Notes: generated from the letters alone by a model not told the origin. 64,000 bases of DNA from Nocardioides sp. CER19 (GCF_029846275.1 NZ_JARVWS010000001.1:1054001-1118000), one strand, 5' to 3'. Shown: positions 8,586 to 16,597, numbered from the stretch's first letter. A program made the numbers and translations.

Positions 8586-9574
8586 TGGGGATCGTCCGGG
8601 TCGAGCCCGACGCACAGCTCTTCGACGAGTGGTACGACGTCTACCGACTCGCCCACGTGCACGGCCGGGAGGCGACGGCCCTGCCGTTCTCGCGCCGCGA
8701 GATCCGCGCGATGCTGGGCGTGCCGCTGCCGCGGTCGGAGCAGCGCGTCTACGCGGTGCTCGACGACGGCGCCGTCGTCGGCGGCGGCTGGCTCTATCTG
8801 CACCTGGTCGACAACACCAACCGGGCCGAGCTCGAGGTGTGGACCTATCCCGAGCACGCACGACGCGGCCACGGCTCGCGGATGCTCGCGCACCTGGAGC
8901 AGGTGGCCGTCGCGGAGGGCCGCTCGGTCCTCGGCGCGGAGGTGCCGTGGGTCCTGGACAGCGAGGAGCCGGTCGGCTGCCGGTCGGCGTTCATGCTGGC
9001 GCACGGCTACGCGAACGTGCTCTCCGACGTCCAGCGCCGGTTGACGCTGCCGGTGGCCGACGACGCGCTCGCCGCGTTGATGCCGGAGGTCGACGGCTAC
9101 ACGCTGCGCACCTGGACCGGCTCGGTCCCTGAGGAGCTGGTGGCCGAGTGGGCCGACGTGGTCGCGAGTCTCGAGACCGAGGCGCCGATGGGCGACCTCG
9201 ACTACGAGGAGGTCACGCCCGACGTCGAGGAGATCCGCGCGGAGGAGCGGCTGGCCCACGCGCAGGGCCGGGTGAGCGTCGCCGCGGTCGCGGTTCGGCC
9301 CGACGGCCGGCTGGCGGCGTACTCCCAGATCTACGTCGCCGCCGACGATCCGATCGCCTACCAGTGGGGGACGCTGGTCCGCCGTGAGGACCGCGGTCAC
9401 CGTCTCGGCCTGGCGGTGAAGGTCGCGAACCTCCGCCTGCTGCAGGCGCGCTTCCCGCGGGTGACCAGCGTGTCGACCTACAACGCCGCGTCGAACGTCC
9501 ACATGATCGCGGTCAACGAGGCTGTCGGCTTCGTGCCGACCGAGCGCCTGGGCGAGTTCCAGAAGCACCTGTGA
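8585..9574 (+). CDS. GNAT family N-acetyltransferase with two GNAT domains
   Basis: 329-residue protein with tandem GNAT folds. The first acetyl-CoA loop is near residues 94-104 (EHARRGHGSRML), the second, more degenerate, is EDRGHRLGLAVK near 270. Mycothiol synthase MshD is also a double-GNAT protein, but no specific MshD signature is recognised, so the substrate is left open. Its ATG overlaps the ABC-F stop by one base (TGATG), so the two genes are translationally coupled and may serve the same resistance or ribosome-related role. Confidence 0.88.
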   Translation: MGIVRVEPDAQLFDEWYDVYRLAHVHGREATALPFSRREIRAMLGVPLPRSEQRVYAVLDDGAVVGGGWLYLHLVDNTNRAELEVWTYPEHARRGHGSRMLAHLEQVAVAEGRSVLGAEVPWVLDSEEPVGCRSAFMLAHGYANVLSDVQRRLTLPVADDALAALMPEVDGYTLRTWTGSVPEELVAEWADVVASLETEAPMGDLDYEEVTPDVEEIRAEERLAHAQGRVSVAAVAVRPDGRLAAYSQIYVAADDPIAYQWGTLVRREDRGHRLGLAVKVANLRLLQARFPRVTSVSTYNAASNVHMIAVNEAVGFVPTERLGEFQKHL

Positions 9575-9581
9575 CGAGCGG

Positions 9582-9619
9582 GACCCCGCGGCCCGGGGGT
9601 CACGGGAAGCCGCGGGGTC
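9582..9619. terminator. Terminator hairpin between convergent GNAT and htrA genes
   Basis: GACCCCGCGGC (9582-9592) and its exact complement (9609-9619) form an 11-bp stem with a 16-nt loop, 7 nt after the GNAT stop and 30 nt before the end of the protease gene. Position between convergent genes supports a bidirectional terminator. Confidence 0.75.
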
Positions 9620-9649
9620 ACGCCCATCCAAGGAGGGGACAGAAAGCTT

Positions 9650-11041
9650 CTAGGACTTGGTCGAGCCCTCGTCGGAGTCGAGGGTGACGTGGACGGTGTG
9701 CGTCTTGCCGTCGCGGGTGTAGGTGACGGACACCTTGTCGCCGGGGCGGTAGGAGCGGACGGTCGCGACCAGGGAGTCGGAGCCCACGATCAGCTGGTCG
9801 TCGACCTTGGTGATGATGTCGCCGGCCTTGATGCCGGCCTTCTGGGCCGTCGAGCCGCTGCCGACCTCGCGGACCTCGGCGCCGTTGGTGGTGAACGGCG
9901 AGGTGCTGCCCTGGTCCGGCTGCTGCTGCTGTTGCTGCTGGCCGAACGGGTCGAACGGGCTGCCCTGGTCCGGCTGCTGCTGCTGGCTCTGCTGCGATGC
10001 GCCGACGTCCTGGACCGTGATGCCGAGGCGGGCGTGGGTCGGGGTCTCGCCCTTGATCATCTGCTCGATGACGGGCTTGACCTCGTCCATCGGGATCGCG
10101 AAGCCGAGGCCGATGGAGCCGGCCTCGCCCGACGACGTGTCGGTGGTGCTCCGGATCGAGGCGTTGATGCCGACGACCTTGCCGCTCATGTCGACCAGCG
10201 GGCCACCGGAGTTGCCGGGGTTGATCGCCGCGTCGGTCTGGATGGCCGGGTAGACGGTCGCGTTGTTGGAGCTGTCGCTGCCGACGTTGACCGGACGGTT
10301 GAGCGCACTCACGATGCCCGAGGTCACGGTCGAGTCGAGGCCGAACGGCGAGCCGATCGCGACGACGCTCTGACCGACCGCGAGGTCGTTCGAGTTGCCG
10401 ATCGACGCGGCCTTCAGGTTCGAGACGTTCTGCGCCTTGATGATCGCGGTGTCGGTGAGCGGGTCGGTGCCGACGATCTTCGCGTCGGCCGAGGTGCCGT
10501 CGTTGAAGTCGACCCGGATCTTGCCGCTCTGGCCGGCGACCTCGACCACGTGGTTGTTGGTCAGGATGGTGCCGTCGCTGGTGAGGATGATGCCGGAGCC
10601 CGAGCCGGACTCCTGGGAGCCGGCGACCTCGATCTTGACGACCGAGGGGAGCACCGACTGGGCCACCGCCTGCACGCTGCCCGAGGGGGCGGTCGCCTTG
10701 GTCGAGGTGCCCGAGCTGCCGGAGCCGGAGAAGATGCTCGACGTCGACGAGTCGTCGTGGGTGTTGTTCCAGAGCGCCGCGCCGCCGTAGCCGGCACCGC
10801 CGCCGACGACCAGCGCCAGCGCCGCGAGGCCACCGATCAGGCCGGCACGCCCGCGCCGGCGGGGAGTGGGCTCGCTGACCGGAGCGGTCGTCGTCTGGTC
10901 TCCGAAGAACCAGGGGTTGCCCGAGGGGGGCGGCCCTGAGGGGCCGGGGTAGCCGCCGGCCCCGGAGGAGGTGGGGTACGGCTGCGTGAACTGCTGCGTC
11001 GGCTCGGAGGCGCCGGCCGGCTGCTCGGGCTCGTTGGTCAT
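9650..11041 (-). CDS. Trypsin-like serine protease with PDZ domain (HtrA/DegP family, membrane-anchored)
   Basis: 463 residues: a Pro/Gln/Ser-rich cytoplasmic N-terminus, one membrane anchor (about 88-113, GLIGGLAALALVVGG), a Ser-rich linker, then a trypsin-like domain with His (TNNHVVEV, about 163), Asp (DPLTDTAI, about 196) and Ser (NPGNSGGP, about 276), and a C-terminal PDZ domain (about 330-455). It should face the outside and degrade or refold damaged proteins. A Gln-rich insertion at about 350-385 sits within the PDZ region. It resembles the PepD/HtrA proteins of actinobacteria; which paralog it is cannot be decided. Confidence 0.93.
   Translation of the reverse strand: MTNEPEQPAGASEPTQQFTQPYPTSSGAGGYPGPSGPPPSGNPWFFGDQTTTAPVSEPTPRRRGRAGLIGGLAALALVVGGGAGYGGAALWNNTHDDSSTSSIFSGSGSSGTSTKATAPSGSVQAVAQSVLPSVVKIEVAGSQESGSGSGIILTSDGTILTNNHVVEVAGQSGKIRVDFNDGTSADAKIVGTDPLTDTAIIKAQNVSNLKAASIGNSNDLAVGQSVVAIGSPFGLDSTVTSGIVSALNRPVNVGSDSSNNATVYPAIQTDAAINPGNSGGPLVDMSGKVVGINASIRSTTDTSSGEAGSIGLGFAIPMDEVKPVIEQMIKGETPTHARLGITVQDVGASQQSQQQQPDQGSPFDPFGQQQQQQQPDQGSTSPFTTNGAEVREVGSGSTAQKAGIKAGDIITKVDDQLIVGSDSLVATVRSYRPGDKVSVTYTRDGKTHTVHVTLDSDEGSTKS
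9907..9985. repeat. Duplicated Gln-rich segment inside the htrA-like gene
   Basis: The same 25 bases occur at 9907-9931 and 9961-9985, a period of 54 bp (18 codons), around CTG/CAG runs. In the protein this gives two copies of QQQPDQGS followed by SPF-type residues. The in-frame period shows an internal duplication or slippage-prone tract within the PDZ region. Confidence 0.75.
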
Positions 11042-11105
11042 GCCTTCACTGTGCCCGGCGACCCTGTGACCACGCTGAGACCTCTCTAGGTGCCCGGGAA
11101 GAGTG

Positions 11106-11612
11106 TCACTCCTCGAGACGGAGGGTGAGCTTCTTGAGCAGGCGGGCGAGCTCGGTGCGCTCCTGGGTGGAGAGCTCGCCGATGAGCTCGTCCTCCGCGC
11201 GGCCCCGCAGGTCCATCGCCCGGCGCCACACCTCGACGCCGGCCTTGGTCGCCTCGACCTGCACGCGGCGACGGTCCTCGGCCGACGTACGTCGCTGGAT
11301 CCAGCCGGCCCGCTCGAGGGAGTCCAGCCGCCCGGTCATGCCGGCGTTGCTGATGCCGAGGTCCTCGGCGAGGTCGGACGGCGTGGCCTGTCCCGGGGTG
11401 TCGCGGATCAGCAGCAGGTGGAGGGTGTCGTACTCGGACTCCTGCAGCCCCGCCGCCTCGACAGCCTCCTGCTTGGACTTCCGGAAGTAGCGCACGATCC
11501 GGCTGATCCGCACGATGATCGCCTCGACGTCGTCGTCGAACGCGACGTCGATCCAGTGGTCGCGCCAGCGGGCGACGTGCCGGTCCGCCCAGTCGTCGCG
11601 CTCGGGTGCCAT
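11106..11612 (-). CDS. MarR family transcriptional regulator
   Basis: 168-residue winged-helix regulator. The MarR DNA-binding region is clear (TPSDLAEDLGISNAGMTGRLDSLERAGWIQR, here quoted in parts, with the wing SAEDRRRVQVEATKAG). It is divergent from the MFS gene, with two related inverted repeats in the 59-bp gap, so it probably represses itself and the exporter and is released by a small phenolic or lipophilic ligand. The ligand is unknown. Confidence 0.92.
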   Translation of the reverse strand: MAPERDDWADRHVARWRDHWIDVAFDDDVEAIIVRISRIVRYFRKSKQEAVEAAGLQESEYDTLHLLLIRDTPGQATPSDLAEDLGISNAGMTGRLDSLERAGWIQRRTSAEDRRRVQVEATKAGVEVWRRAMDLRGRAEDELIGELSTQERTELARLLKKLTLRLEE

Positions 11613-11631
11613 GCCCCCATCCTAGAGATAA

Positions 11632-11658
11632 TTCGTTGACGAACCTTTCGCTGACGAA
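11632..11658. promoter_or_regulatory. Paired operator-like repeats for the MarR regulator
   Basis: TTCGTTGACGAA (11632-11643) and TTCGCTGACGAA (11647-11658) are two near-identical 12-bp inverted repeats starting 15 bp apart. They overlap the -35 and spacer of the MFS promoter, a position suited to repression by the divergent MarR protein. Binding itself is inferred. Confidence 0.65.
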
Positions 11659-11665
11659 CTAACTT
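11636..11665 (+). promoter_or_regulatory. Promoter of the MFS gene
   Basis: TTGACG (11636-11641) and TAACTT (11660-11665) are separated by 18 bp. The GTG start is 6 nt after the -10, so the transcript is probably leaderless. Confidence 0.65.
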
Positions 11666-11671
11666 GCCTCC

Positions 11672-14494
11672 GTGTCCATCAGCGCGACCACCACGGCGGC
11701 ACGCCGGCCGGGGCCCCTGCGCCACCGCAACTTCCGCCTGCTCGTCGCCGGCGCCGCCGTCAGCGCGCTCGGCAACGCGATCACGCCGGTCGCCCTCGCG
11801 TTCGCCGTGCTCGACCTCGGCGGCTCCGCGTCGGAGCTCGGCATCGTCGAGGCGGCGTTCGCGGGAGCCGAGGTCGTCACGACGCTGCTCGGTGGCGTGC
11901 TGGGCGACCGGGTGTCGCGCAAGCTGATGATGGAGGGGTCGGCAGCAGCGAGCGCGGTCGTGCAGGTCGGCCTGGCGCTGACCCTCATCGGCGGCGTCGC
12001 CACCATCCCGCTGCTGACGGTGCTGGGAATGCTGACCGGTGTCCTCTCCGCGCTCAACCAGCCGTCCTCGCAGGCGATGACCCGGCTGACGGTGCCGCCG
12101 GAGGACCTCCCGGCCGCGGTCGCGCTCCGGCCGCTCGCGCAGCAGCTCGCCATGGTCGTCGGCGCCGTCGTCGGCGGTGTTCTGGTCGCCGGTGTCGGCA
12201 CGGGCTGGGCGGTGCTGGTCGACGCCGCCACGTTCGCCTTCGCCGCGCTCTGCTTCTCCCGGCTGCGGATCGCCCACACGAGGCCCGACGGTCCCCGAGC
12301 GTCGATGCTGAGCGACCTCGGCGACGGCGCCCGCGAGGTCTTCCGCCACACGTGGCTGTGGTTCCTCATCGTCCAAGCACTCGTCTACCACCTGTTCTAC
12401 GGCGGCGCTCAGGGCGTGCTCGGGCCCGTCGTCGTCGGCGACGGCATCAGCCGCAGCGCCTGGGGGGCCGCGCTCGGCTGCATGATGGCGGGCTTCGTCG
12501 TCGGCGGCCTGGTCTGCCTGCGCTGGCGGCCGCGCCGGGCGCTCTTCGCGGGAGCGATCCTGCTGACGATGACGTCCCTCTTCCCGCTGGCCATGGCGCT
12601 GTCGGACCAGCCGCCGGTCATCTGGGCCGGAGCCTTCCTGCACGGCTTCGGGCTGTCGATCTTCTCGGTCTTCTGGGACCTCTCGATCCAGCAGAACGTG
12701 CCTGAGGACAAGCTCTCGCGCGTCTACTCGTTCGACATCGTCGGCTCGTTCGTGGCACGCCCCATCGGCCTGGCGCTCACCGGACCGGTCGCTGAGGCCG
12801 TCGGCTTCCGCAACTGGCTGCTCGTCGTCGCCGGGGTCCTGTTCGTGGTCGAGGTCGCGGCCCTCTTCTCACGGGAGGTGCGGTCGCTCGAGGTGAGGAC
12901 CTTGCGACGTCCGTGTGAGGTGGGCCACACTCGCGCCATGACAGCCCCCGAACCACAGTTCGTCGACGACCGGCTCGCCCACTGGGCGAGCGTCAACCCG
13001 GACGGAGACTGCCTCACCTACGGCCAGCGGACCTGGACCTGGGCGCAGTTCGACGACCGCGTACGGCGAGTGGCCGGCGGCCTGCGCGACCTCGGCGTCG
13101 GGCGGGGCGACGTGGTGGCCTTCCTCGACAAGAACCACCCGGCCTGCGTGGAGCTCAGCCTGGGCGCCGGCCTGCTCGGTGCCGCCAACGCGGTCGTCAA
13201 CTGGCGACTCGCGGGCGAGGAGGTCGGGTTCACGCTCAACGACTGCGGCGCCACCGTCCTGGTCGTCGGCAGCGAGCTGATGCCGGCGATCGAGGCGATC
13301 CGCGGCGAGCTGCCGAAGGTCGAGGCGGTCCTCGAGGTGACCGTCGACGGGGCCGAGGGCGACCCCTACGAGACCTGGCTGGCCGCGTCGGTGCCGGTCG
13401 ACCGCGACCCCGCCGTCACGCCTGACGACACCTGTCTGGTGCTCTACTCCAGCGGGACGACCGGGCGGCCGAAGGGCGTCATGCTGACGCACCGCAACTT
13501 CGTCCGGCACACGATCGCCTCCCACGACGGCTGGGAGTTCGAGCCCGGCGACAAGAACCTGGTCGCGATGCCGCTCTTCCACGTCGGCGGGTCGTCGTAC
13601 GTCCTCTTCGGGCTGCACGACGGCATCCCCAGCATCATGACGCGCGAGCCGGACGGCCTCTCGCTCGCGACGGCGATCATGCAGGGCGCGAACCGGATGT
13701 TCCTGGTGCCCGCCGTGCTGGCCCAGGTCATCCAGTCGGGCCAGCAGGGGATCGACATGTTCGGCAAGCTCAAGAGCTTCACCTACGGCGCCTCGCCGAT
13801 GCCGCCGCCGCTGCTGCGCGCCGCGATGAAGACCTGGCCGGACATGGACCTCATGCAGGTCTACGGGCTCACCGAGGTGTGCGGCGTCGCCACCCACCTG
13901 TTGCCCGACGAGCACCGTCAGGCCGAGGCCGAGGGGCACCCGGAGCGGCTGCTGAGCGCCGGGCGGGCGATCCCGGGCATGGAGGTCCGCATCGTCGACA
14001 CGGTGACCCTCGAGGACGCTCCGACGGGGGAGCCGGGTGAGATCTGGCTTCGCTCCGAGCAGGTCATGAAGGGCTTCCTCGGACGGCCCGAGGAGACCGC
14101 GAAGGTGCTCACCGAGGACGGCTGGTTCCGGACGGGTGACATCGGGCGGATCGACGCGGACGGCTTCGTCTACGTGGAGGACCGGCTCAAGGACATGATC
14201 ATCAGCGGCGGCGAGAACATCTACTCGCCCGAGGTCGAGCGCGTCCTGGCCGAGCACCCGGCCGTGCTCGAGTGCGCGGTGGTCGGCGTCCCCGACGAGC
14301 GGTGGGGCGAGACGGTACGGGCCTACGTCGCCCTCAAGCCGGACCTGGCCGCCACCGGGTCCGACATCATCGAGTTCTGCCGCGAGCGGCTGGCGCGCTA
14401 CAAGTGCCCGAGCTCGGTGGTCGTCCTCGACGCGCTGCCGCGCAACCCGACCGGGAAGATCCTCAAGCGCGACCTGCGGTCCTCGGTCCTCTGA
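11672..14494 (+). CDS. MFS transporter in one open frame with an acyl-CoA ligase (940 residues)
   Basis: Residues 1 to about 415 form a complete 12-helix MFS exporter of the drug/enterobactin-exporter type (LLVAGAAVSALGNAI at the first helix, GGVLGDRVSRK in the 2-3 loop, LVVAGVLFVVEVAALF in the last). No stop codon follows: the frame continues through SREVRSLEVRTLRR and about ten further residues into a full acyl-CoA ligase starting at 12938. Either this is a true 940-residue fusion or the exporter lost its own stop, with the ligase translated separately. The divergent MarR gene probably controls it. Export substrate unknown. Confidence 0.8.
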   Translation: MSISATTTAARRPGPLRHRNFRLLVAGAAVSALGNAITPVALAFAVLDLGGSASELGIVEAAFAGAEVVTTLLGGVLGDRVSRKLMMEGSAAASAVVQVGLALTLIGGVATIPLLTVLGMLTGVLSALNQPSSQAMTRLTVPPEDLPAAVALRPLAQQLAMVVGAVVGGVLVAGVGTGWAVLVDAATFAFAALCFSRLRIAHTRPDGPRASMLSDLGDGAREVFRHTWLWFLIVQALVYHLFYGGAQGVLGPVVVGDGISRSAWGAALGCMMAGFVVGGLVCLRWRPRRALFAGAILLTMTSLFPLAMALSDQPPVIWAGAFLHGFGLSIFSVFWDLSIQQNVPEDKLSRVYSFDIVGSFVARPIGLALTGPVAEAVGFRNWLLVVAGVLFVVEVAALFSREVRSLEVRTLRRPCEVGHTRAMTAPEPQFVDDRLAHWASVNPDGDCLTYGQRTWTWAQFDDRVRRVAGGLRDLGVGRGDVVAFLDKNHPACVELSLGAGLLGAANAVVNWRLAGEEVGFTLNDCGATVLVVGSELMPAIEAIRGELPKVEAVLEVTVDGAEGDPYETWLAASVPVDRDPAVTPDDTCLVLYSSGTTGRPKGVMLTHRNFVRHTIASHDGWEFEPGDKNLVAMPLFHVGGSSYVLFGLHDGIPSIMTREPDGLSLATAIMQGANRMFLVPAVLAQVIQSGQQGIDMFGKLKSFTYGASPMPPPLLRAAMKTWPDMDLMQVYGLTEVCGVATHLLPDEHRQAEAEGHPERLLSAGRAIPGMEVRIVDTVTLEDAPTGEPGEIWLRSEQVMKGFLGRPEETAKVLTEDGWFRTGDIGRIDADGFVYVEDRLKDMIISGGENIYSPEVERVLAEHPAVLECAVVGVPDERWGETVRAYVALKPDLAATGSDIIEFCRERLARYKCPSSVVVLDALPRNPTGKILKRDLRSSVL
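12902..12931 (+). promoter_or_regulatory. Possible internal promoter for the acyl-CoA ligase
   Basis: TTGCGA (12902-12907) and CACACT (12926-12931) are 18 bp apart, and the ATG at 12938 follows the -10 by 6 nt. This is the leaderless layout seen at many other genes in the window, and argues that the ligase can be made without the MFS part. Confidence 0.45.
12938..14494 (+). CDS. Fatty-acid/acyl-CoA ligase (AMP-forming), internal start within the MFS frame
   Basis: From the ATG at 12938 the frame encodes a standard 518-residue FadD-like adenylate-forming ligase that activates a carboxylic acid with ATP and CoA. Motifs in order: the AMP-binding P-loop YSSGTTGRPKGVMLTH, the YGLTEV motif, GWFRTGD, the hinge DRLKDMIISGGENIYSPEVE quoted up to its Glu, and the catalytic Lys in NPTGKILKR at the end. 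Full length from this ATG and a promoter-like sequence before it support independent translation. The acid substrate is unknown. See the MFS entry for the fusion alternative. Confidence 0.88.
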   Translation: MTAPEPQFVDDRLAHWASVNPDGDCLTYGQRTWTWAQFDDRVRRVAGGLRDLGVGRGDVVAFLDKNHPACVELSLGAGLLGAANAVVNWRLAGEEVGFTLNDCGATVLVVGSELMPAIEAIRGELPKVEAVLEVTVDGAEGDPYETWLAASVPVDRDPAVTPDDTCLVLYSSGTTGRPKGVMLTHRNFVRHTIASHDGWEFEPGDKNLVAMPLFHVGGSSYVLFGLHDGIPSIMTREPDGLSLATAIMQGANRMFLVPAVLAQVIQSGQQGIDMFGKLKSFTYGASPMPPPLLRAAMKTWPDMDLMQVYGLTEVCGVATHLLPDEHRQAEAEGHPERLLSAGRAIPGMEVRIVDTVTLEDAPTGEPGEIWLRSEQVMKGFLGRPEETAKVLTEDGWFRTGDIGRIDADGFVYVEDRLKDMIISGGENIYSPEVERVLAEHPAVLECAVVGVPDERWGETVRAYVALKPDLAATGSDIIEFCRERLARYKCPSSVVVLDALPRNPTGKILKRDLRSSVL

Positions 14495-14499
14495 ACGCG

Positions 14500-14591
14500 T
14501 CGAGACCCGGGTTCGCGCCCCTCGAGATCCGGATCGCCGCCCTCGTGGGGGCAGCAATCCGGGTCTCGACGGGCGAGAACCCGGGTCTCGA
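14500..14591. repeat. Nested palindrome between convergent acyl-CoA ligase and gltA
   Basis: Outer arms TCGAGACCCGGGTTC (14500-14514) and exact complement (14577-14591); inner arms CGAGATCCGGAT (14523-14534) and ATCCGGGTCTCG (14557-14568, one mismatch). The four arms are also related to each other. It probably ends transcription from both sides, and its repeated GGGTCTCGA core suggests a mobile or dispersed palindromic element. Confidence 0.65.
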
Positions 14592-14600
14592 TGAAGGAGG

Positions 14601-15890
14601 TCAGGCCCAGCGCTGCGAGGCCGGGGTGTAGGTGAGCTCGCGGGCGCCCGTGTAGATCTGCTTGGGGCGGGCGATCTTCTGCTCCTTGTCCTGGGTGAGC
14701 TCGAGCCACTGCGCGAGCCAGCCCGGGGTGCGGCCGATGGCGAAGAGCACGGTGAACATCTCCGGCGGGAACTGCAGCGCCTCGTAGATGAGGCCGGAGT
14801 AGAAGTCCACGTTGGGGTAGAGCTTGCGCTTGACGAAGTACTCGTCCTCGAGCGCGATCTTCTCCAGCTCCTGGGCGACCTCGAGGAGCGGGTTGACCCC
14901 GGTGACCTCGAAGACGTCGTCGCAGGCCTTCTTGATGATCTTGGCGCGCGGGTCGTAGTTCTTGTAGACCCGGTGACCGAAGCCCATCAGGCGCTCGTCG
15001 CCGTTCTTCACGCCCTCGATGAAGGCGGGGATCTCGGACTTCGAGCCGATGCGGCGCAGCATCCGGAGCACCGACTCGTTGGCGCCGCCGTGCAGCGGGC
15101 CGTAGAGCGCCCCGACGCCGGCCGCGACCGCCGAGTAGGGGTCGACCTGCGTCGAGCCGACGGAGCGGACCGCGTTGGCCGAGGCGTTCTGCTCGTGGTC
15201 GGCGTGCAGGATGAAGAGCGTGTCGAGCGCCTTGACGATGCGCTCGTCGGCGGCGTACTTCGGCTCGCTCATCTTGAAGAGCATGGAGAGGAAGTTCTCC
15301 GTGTAGGACAGCTCGTTGTCCGGGTAGACGTAGGGCTTGCCCTGCGCGTGCCGGAAGGACCAGGCGCCGAGGGTCGGCATCTTCGCGATCATGCGGATGA
15401 TCTGGATCGTCCGGTTGTCGGCGTCGCTGATGTTGCGCGACTCGGGGTAGAACGTCGAGAGGGCCCCCACCGACGCCATCAGCATCCCCATCGGGTGCGC
15501 GTCGTAGCGGAAGCCCTCCATGAAGCCCTTGACGTTCTCGTGGACGAACGTGTGGTAGGTGATGTTGTGCACCCACTGGTCGTACTCGTCCTTCGACGGG
15601 AGCGACCCGTGCACGAGCAGGTAGGCGACCTCGAGGAAGTTCGACTGCTCGGCCAGCTGCTCGATCGGGTAGCCGCGGTACTCCAGGACGCCCTTGTCAC
15701 CGTCGATGTAGGTGACCGAGCTCCGGCAGGAGGCGGTGTTGACGAACCCGGGGTCGTACACGGCCAGGCCCGGCTGGTCCTCGCCGGCCTTGATCTTGCC
15801 GATGTCGGCGGCCTTGATGGTGCCGTCGACGATCGGTACGTCGTACTCCTGTCCGGTGCGGTTGTCGCGGACGGTGAGAGAATCTGTCAC
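14601..15890 (-). CDS. gltA: Citrate synthase
   Basis: 429-residue type II-length citrate synthase, condensing acetyl-CoA with oxaloacetate at the entry of the TCA cycle. Catalytic His residues lie in LHGGANESV and GFGHRVYKNYDPR, and the Asp in the NVDFYSG region; the N-terminal beta-rich domain typical of hexameric bacterial enzymes is present (DGTIKAADI, YIDGDKGVLEYRGYP). The GTG start at 15890 lies 6 nt after a TAACGT hexamer, so the mRNA is likely leaderless. It is single-gene and divergent from rplM. Confidence 0.97.
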   Translation of the reverse strand: MTDSLTVRDNRTGQEYDVPIVDGTIKAADIGKIKAGEDQPGLAVYDPGFVNTASCRSSVTYIDGDKGVLEYRGYPIEQLAEQSNFLEVAYLLVHGSLPSKDEYDQWVHNITYHTFVHENVKGFMEGFRYDAHPMGMLMASVGALSTFYPESRNISDADNRTIQIIRMIAKMPTLGAWSFRHAQGKPYVYPDNELSYTENFLSMLFKMSEPKYAADERIVKALDTLFILHADHEQNASANAVRSVGSTQVDPYSAVAAGVGALYGPLHGGANESVLRMLRRIGSKSEIPAFIEGVKNGDERLMGFGHRVYKNYDPRAKIIKKACDDVFEVTGVNPLLEVAQELEKIALEDEYFVKRKLYPNVDFYSGLIYEALQFPPEMFTVLFAIGRTPGWLAQWLELTQDKEQKIARPKQIYTGARELTYTPASQRWA

Positions 15891-15896
15891 GCCCTC

Positions 15897-15926
15897 ACGT
15901 TAGCCGCCACGGTTTGCATCGGGTAA
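15897..15926 (-). promoter_or_regulatory. Promoter of gltA
   Basis: On the minus strand TTACCC (15926-15921) and TAACGT (15902-15897) are 18 bp apart, with the GTG start 6 nt downstream. A leaderless transcript is predicted. Confidence 0.5.
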
Positions 15927-15970
15927 GCCGGTGCCCGTCAACTGAGAGGACCCAGGCGGCATCCGCCGTT

Positions 15971-15999
15971 TTGACCGGTCGTACGGCGGACCGTAGCCT
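15971..15999 (+). promoter_or_regulatory. Promoter of rplM-rpsI
   Basis: TTGACC (15971-15976) and TAGCCT (15994-15999) with a 17-bp spacer form a near-consensus housekeeping promoter. The transcript would start near 16006 and carry a ~145-nt leader before rplM, in contrast to the many leaderless genes here. This fits an operon with leader-based control. Confidence 0.7.
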
Positions 16000-16105
16000 T
16001 GTTCGGTCGTGACTCCTGCCGCTCCCCGGCCACCCACGGTCGAGGGGCAGTCCCGGACAGCTTGCTGAGCCGGGCCGTGTTCGTCAGAAGCCACGAGACG
16101 CACCA

Positions 16106-16129
16106 CCTCCCCGGCAGCCGTCGGGGAGG
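16106..16129 (+). promoter_or_regulatory. Leader hairpin that buries the rplM SD
   Basis: CCTCCCCG (16106-16113) pairs perfectly with CGGGGAGG (16122-16129) around an 8-nt loop. The 3' arm contains the only strong SD-like sequence (GGGGAGG) before rplM. This could be an autoregulatory site for L13 or a temperature- or growth-sensitive switch; the ligand is inferred only. Confidence 0.5.
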
Positions 16130-16153
16130 ACCAACGAACGAATGAGGCACATC

Positions 16154-16597
16154 GTGGGCACCTATGCTCCGAAGCCGGGCGACATCGAGCGCGCCTGGCA
16201 CGTGATCGACGCGACCGACGTCCGTCTCGGCCGTCTGTCGGTTCAGGTCGCGAACCTGCTCCGCGGCAAGCACAAGGCGATCTTCGCCCCCAACGCCGAC
16301 ACCGGTGACTTCGTCATCGTCATCAACGCCGAGAAGGTCTCCCTCTCCGGCACCAAGCGGACCACCAAGTTCGCGTACCGCCACTCCGGTTACCCGGGCG
16401 GTCTGACGGCCACCCCGATCGGCGAGGTCCTCGACTCGGACGCTCGCAAGGCGATCGAGAAGGCCGTGTGGGGCATGCTCCCGAAGAACAAGCTCGGTCG
16501 GCAGATGCTGAAGAAGCTCAAGGTCTACTCCGGCCCGACGCACCCCCACCAGGCTCAGAAGGCCGTCCCGTTCGAGATCAAGCAGATCTCCCAGTAA
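16154..16597 (+). CDS. rplM: 50S ribosomal protein L13
   Basis: 147 residues from GTG 16154, the normal length; the start aligns with the family N-terminus ([15 protein letters not shown], where the mycobacterial protein begins MPTYAPKAGD). An in-frame ATG at 16142 would add four residues (MRHI) and sits 12 nt after GGAGG; it cannot be excluded. Motifs: [53 protein letters not shown]13 is an early large-subunit assembly protein. It is co-transcribed with rpsI. Confidence 0.97.
   Translation: MGTYAPKPGDIERAWHVIDATDVRLGRLSVQVANLLRGKHKAIFAPNADTGDFVIVINAEKVSLSGTKRTTKFAYRHSGYPGGLTATPIGEVLDSDARKAIEKAVWGMLPKNKLGRQMLKKLKVYSGPTHPHQAQKAVPFEIKQISQ

Noticed and set aside
9901..9990. CRISPR-like or tandem repeat array
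   Set aside because: Only two copies with a coding period of 54 bp, inside a protease gene; a Gln-rich protein duplication.
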